Notes under the pieces: generated by a model | Told to the model about the DNA's origin: nothing | The model's database searches: none | The model's input: the letters and a program-made list of their open reading frames with translations, nothing else | Translations under genes and position numbers: made by a program | Part shown: piece after piece, positions 12,458 through 13,960 of the stretch | Position numbering within the stretch: position 1 is the first letter of the stretch | Layout: the number at the start of each line of letters is the position of its first letter | DNA from: Candidatus Woesearchaeota archaeon | Lineage (GTDB): Archaea > Nanobdellota > Nanobdellia > Woesearchaeales > B29-G15 | Length of the DNA: 13,960 nt | Assembly (NCBI GenBank): GCA_003650585.1 | Contig: QMQS01000013.1 | Coordinates: forward strand, 1-13,960 | Direction: 5' to 3'

Positions 12458-13512
12458 TCACCCCTCAATGCCTCGCCAGAGTCTCTAGTGTCGGTTTTCG
12501 GTCTTGGCATTAAAGGCCCATATGCCAAGGTCAAAAACAACATATAGTCTGCCTCGCTAAACCTTGATTCGTCGAAATCTTTCAATGTTAACCCATCCTC
12601 TTCCACAATTAGCTCTATCCCATTTTCATGCCTAGTAGGTTCTCTCATGAGAGTGGTGATTTCATTAATCTGTCTCCTAAATTTTAGGCTATACAACCAC
12701 CCATCCCAATCCTCTCGGAAGTTTATTTTGTTTTCGTGTGGTATTCCAAGCTCATCCATAACCTCCTCAGTTGATTTTCCTTCACACAGCAACTCAATTA
12801 ATCTCTGCGATTGGGATTCATCCAAACCGAAGCAATCAAAAAGAGGCTCTAACAGTATCCCGCTCAATGGCTTCCCTTCTCGTAATTCGATATGGGCAAA
12901 CATGTGCTTCAAATTTAACTCGTGCCTGAAATACCAATCCTCCCAAGGGTGGTCATCATCAGGCCCATAATCAAAAGATAAGTAAGGCCCTGCCACCCAG
13001 AATTCATAATGATTTGGGTAAACCACAATCTTACCACGCCCTTCTAAATGCACAACCCTGTCCCACTCCTCTTCCTCTTCATTGAAGACTGGTTCAAAAT
13101 CATAGCCAAAAAGTTGGTTCCACCTCTCAGGGTCATACCTGGATTTAATCTCATAATATGCTCTGTTGATTTCTACCATCTTTTTATGTGCCAACAGCCG
13201 AATCCGTTCCAGAGCTTCTGCCTTCTCCTCGTCTTCAAAGGCACGCGTTAGATGCTCTATGAGCTCCTCAATCGAACACTCAATGCCCGCTGCTTCTAAG
13301 TCACTCTGGGAATAGAGTTGTGGCAGATTCTTGCCTGATAGGCTTGGGTTAACCAAATCGGGGTGGTATAATTTTGCTAATCGGATATAACTCCTTCTCA
13401 CATCCTCAATAGGGGCACCCTGAGGCAAGCCAAGAAAGCGATAAGGATTCTTAACTATCTCTAAATCTAAAGCAGTGGCAAAATCCGACACTTTAAGTGT
13501 CCTATTATTCAT
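12454..13512 (-). CDS. J-domain (DnaJ-like) protein with an inserted segment and a unique C-terminal region
   Basis: A 352-residue protein. The J domain starts at NPYRFLGLPQGAPIEDVRRS (22-41), with helix II YIRLAKLYHPDL and the essential HPD at 50-52. Helix III, EINRAYYEIKSRYD, does not come until about 114-127. The interval is about 62 residues instead of the usual 15-20, so roughly 45 residues (about 55-100, acidic, helical-looking) are inserted. The DnaJ G/F region, zinc finger and CTD are absent. Residues 140-352 are acidic and rich in Trp, Tyr and Phe, with a possible short helix-turn-helix-like segment (STEEVMDELGI), and match no family I know. It probably stimulates an Hsp70 at a specific target. 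The ATG at 13512 is 27.5 bp from a TATA box, so it is likely leaderless. It overlaps the downstream membrane-protein gene by 4 bp. Confidence 0.82.
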   Translation of the reverse strand: MNNRTLKVSDFATALDLEIVKNPYRFLGLPQGAPIEDVRRSYIRLAKLYHPDLVNPSLSGKNLPQLYSQSDLEAAGIECSIEELIEHLTRAFEDEEKAEALERIRLLAHKKMVEINRAYYEIKSRYDPERWNQLFGYDFEPVFNEEEEEWDRVVHLEGRGKIVVYPNHYEFWVAGPYLSFDYGPDDDHPWEDWYFRHELNLKHMFAHIELREGKPLSGILLEPLFDCFGLDESQSQRLIELLCEGKSTEEVMDELGIPHENKINFREDWDGWLYSLKFRRQINEITTLMREPTRHENGIELIVEEDGLTLKDFDESRFSEADYMLFLTLAYGPLMPRPKTDTRDSGEALRGE

Positions 13513-13535
13513 CCTTCTTTAGTGAAGAAAAGAGG

Positions 13536-13543
13536 TTTATAAA
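13536..13543 (-). promoter_or_regulatory. TATA box for the J-domain operon
   Basis: TTTATAAA centred 27.5 bp upstream of the ATG at 13512, predicting a leaderless transcript. Confidence 0.6.
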
Positions 13544-13588
13544 ATTTATGGGAAAACCGTAAGTGAGGAGCTCAAAGAGGGATTATCC

Positions 13589-13604
13589 CATCCAGCACTA
13601 TCCA
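13589..13604. repeat. 16-bp direct repeat shared with the interior of gpmA
   Basis: CATCCAGCACTATCCA occurs here, in non-coding sequence, and at 10346-10361 inside gpmA (codons of the WIVLDE segment). The flanks match only partly. It could be a vestige of a gene fragment or chance. Confidence 0.4.
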
Positions 13605-13621
13605 TAGGTTACAGGGCAAGT

Positions 13622-13629
13622 TTTATAAT
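13622..13629 (+). promoter_or_regulatory. TATA box for the VOC-family gene
   Basis: TTTATAAT centred 27.5 bp upstream of the ATG at 13653, predicting a leaderless transcript. Confidence 0.6.
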
Positions 13630-13652
13630 CCATTGCTTTTATCTGAATCGTT

Positions 13653-13960
13653 ATGAAATTCAATAAGCTAATCCCAGAGCTGAGTGTATCAAATTTTGAG
13701 CTAAGCTTAGAATTTTATACAAAAATTCTCGGTTTCAAAATAGAATATACAAGAGAGAGGTTTGCCTTTCTTTCTTTACAAGGGAGTCAAATAATGATTG
13801 AGGAGGCAAATAAAAATTGGAAGACAGGGGAATTAGAATACCCATTTGGAAGGGGAATAAACCTCCAAATTGAGGTGAAAGACATAAAACCTCTTATTAG
13901 CTCATTGAACGAGAACAATTACCCTTTGTTCAGAAAACCCAAAGAGCACTGGTATAGAAA
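13653..13960 (+). CDS. Glyoxalase/bleomycin-resistance (VOC) family protein, partial
   Basis: The first 102 codons of a gene running off the right edge. The pattern is that of a vicinal-oxygen-chelate protein: LIPELSVSNFELSLEFY (6-22) for the first strand and helix, TKILGFKIEY (23-32), RFAFLSLQGSQIMIEEA for strands 3-4, then FGRGINLQIEVKDI opening the second repeat and PKEHWYR near the edge. The PELSVS...FYTKILGF start and the late EHWYR resemble bleomycin-binding/resistance proteins more than metal-dependent glyoxalase I, but the decisive C-terminal part is missing. Such proteins sequester drugs or act on small molecules in the cytoplasm. The ATG is placed by a TATA box 27.5 bp upstream, and the gene has no visible ribosome site. 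It is divergent from the J-domain operon with 140 bp between. Confidence 0.85.
   Translation, partial: MKFNKLIPELSVSNFELSLEFYTKILGFKIEYTRERFAFLSLQGSQIMIEEANKNWKTGELEYPFGRGINLQIEVKDIKPLISSLNENNYPLFRKPKEHWYR

Noticed and set aside
1..13960. CRISPR array, tRNA, rRNA, insertion sequence or integrase near the Cas4-like gene
   Set aside because: I looked for regularly spaced repeats, cloverleaf-like segments and transposase motifs and saw none.

Overview
The window is archaeal. It carries a replication factor C small subunit, a tyrosyl-tRNA synthetase of the archaeal type, a stand-alone archaeal PRC-barrel protein, and TATA-box promoters with TTTATATA/TTTAAATA-like cores. Many of these boxes are centred about 27 bp upstream of an ATG, as expected for leaderless archaeal mRNAs. 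The base composition is moderately AT-rich and arginine is mostly AGG/AGA. I cannot name the lineage. A bacterial-looking phosphoglycerate mutase, an M16 peptidase and a serpin suggest a genome with a substantial acquired component.

Layout. 1-1239 (minus): a PRC-barrel gene followed by rfcS, which runs off the left edge. 1323-2138 (minus): a solitary Cas4-like nuclease, divergent from a class I methyltransferase (2333-3007, plus) followed by tyrS (3033-4061, plus). tyrS converges with and overlaps the 3' end of an M16 zinc peptidase gene (4045-5247, minus). That gene shares a 44-bp divergent promoter region with an M24 (Xaa-Pro type) peptidase (5292-6344, plus). A second, TehB-like methyltransferase follows (6396-6968). 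7091-9058 (plus) is a cold-shock/RNA-remodelling cluster: a CxxC-x17-CxxC zinc ribbon, a second basic zinc ribbon, a cold-shock-domain protein and a DEAD-box RNA helicase. 9155-10556 (minus): gpmA and a tightly linked unknown gene. 10730-11992 (minus): a membrane-anchored serpin. 12095-13512 (minus): a J-domain protein translationally coupled to a small one-helix membrane protein. 13653 to the right edge (plus): a glyoxalase/bleomycin-resistance (VOC) protein, partial.

How the parts relate. The clearest multi-gene unit is the zinc ribbon/zinc ribbon/Csp/DEAD-box cluster, which looks like a cold-adaptation operon combining nucleic-acid-binding proteins with an RNA helicase. The second is the J-domain/membrane-protein pair with a 4-bp GTGA overlap. 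There is no CRISPR array, tRNA, rRNA or insertion sequence that I could recognise.

Most notable points: (1) the phosphoglycerate mutase is nearly identical in layout to E. coli GpmA but has serine where the second catalytic histidine should be; (2) the second zinc-ribbon ORF ends in a TAG whose frame stays open right into the cold-shock gene, across what looks like a decayed zinc-ribbon domain; (3) the J domain has an insertion of roughly 45 residues between HPD and helix III; (4) a perfect 8-bp inverted repeat sits on the inferred cas4 promoter; (5) the gene behind gpmA may have an ADP-ribosyltransferase-like fold, which is speculative.
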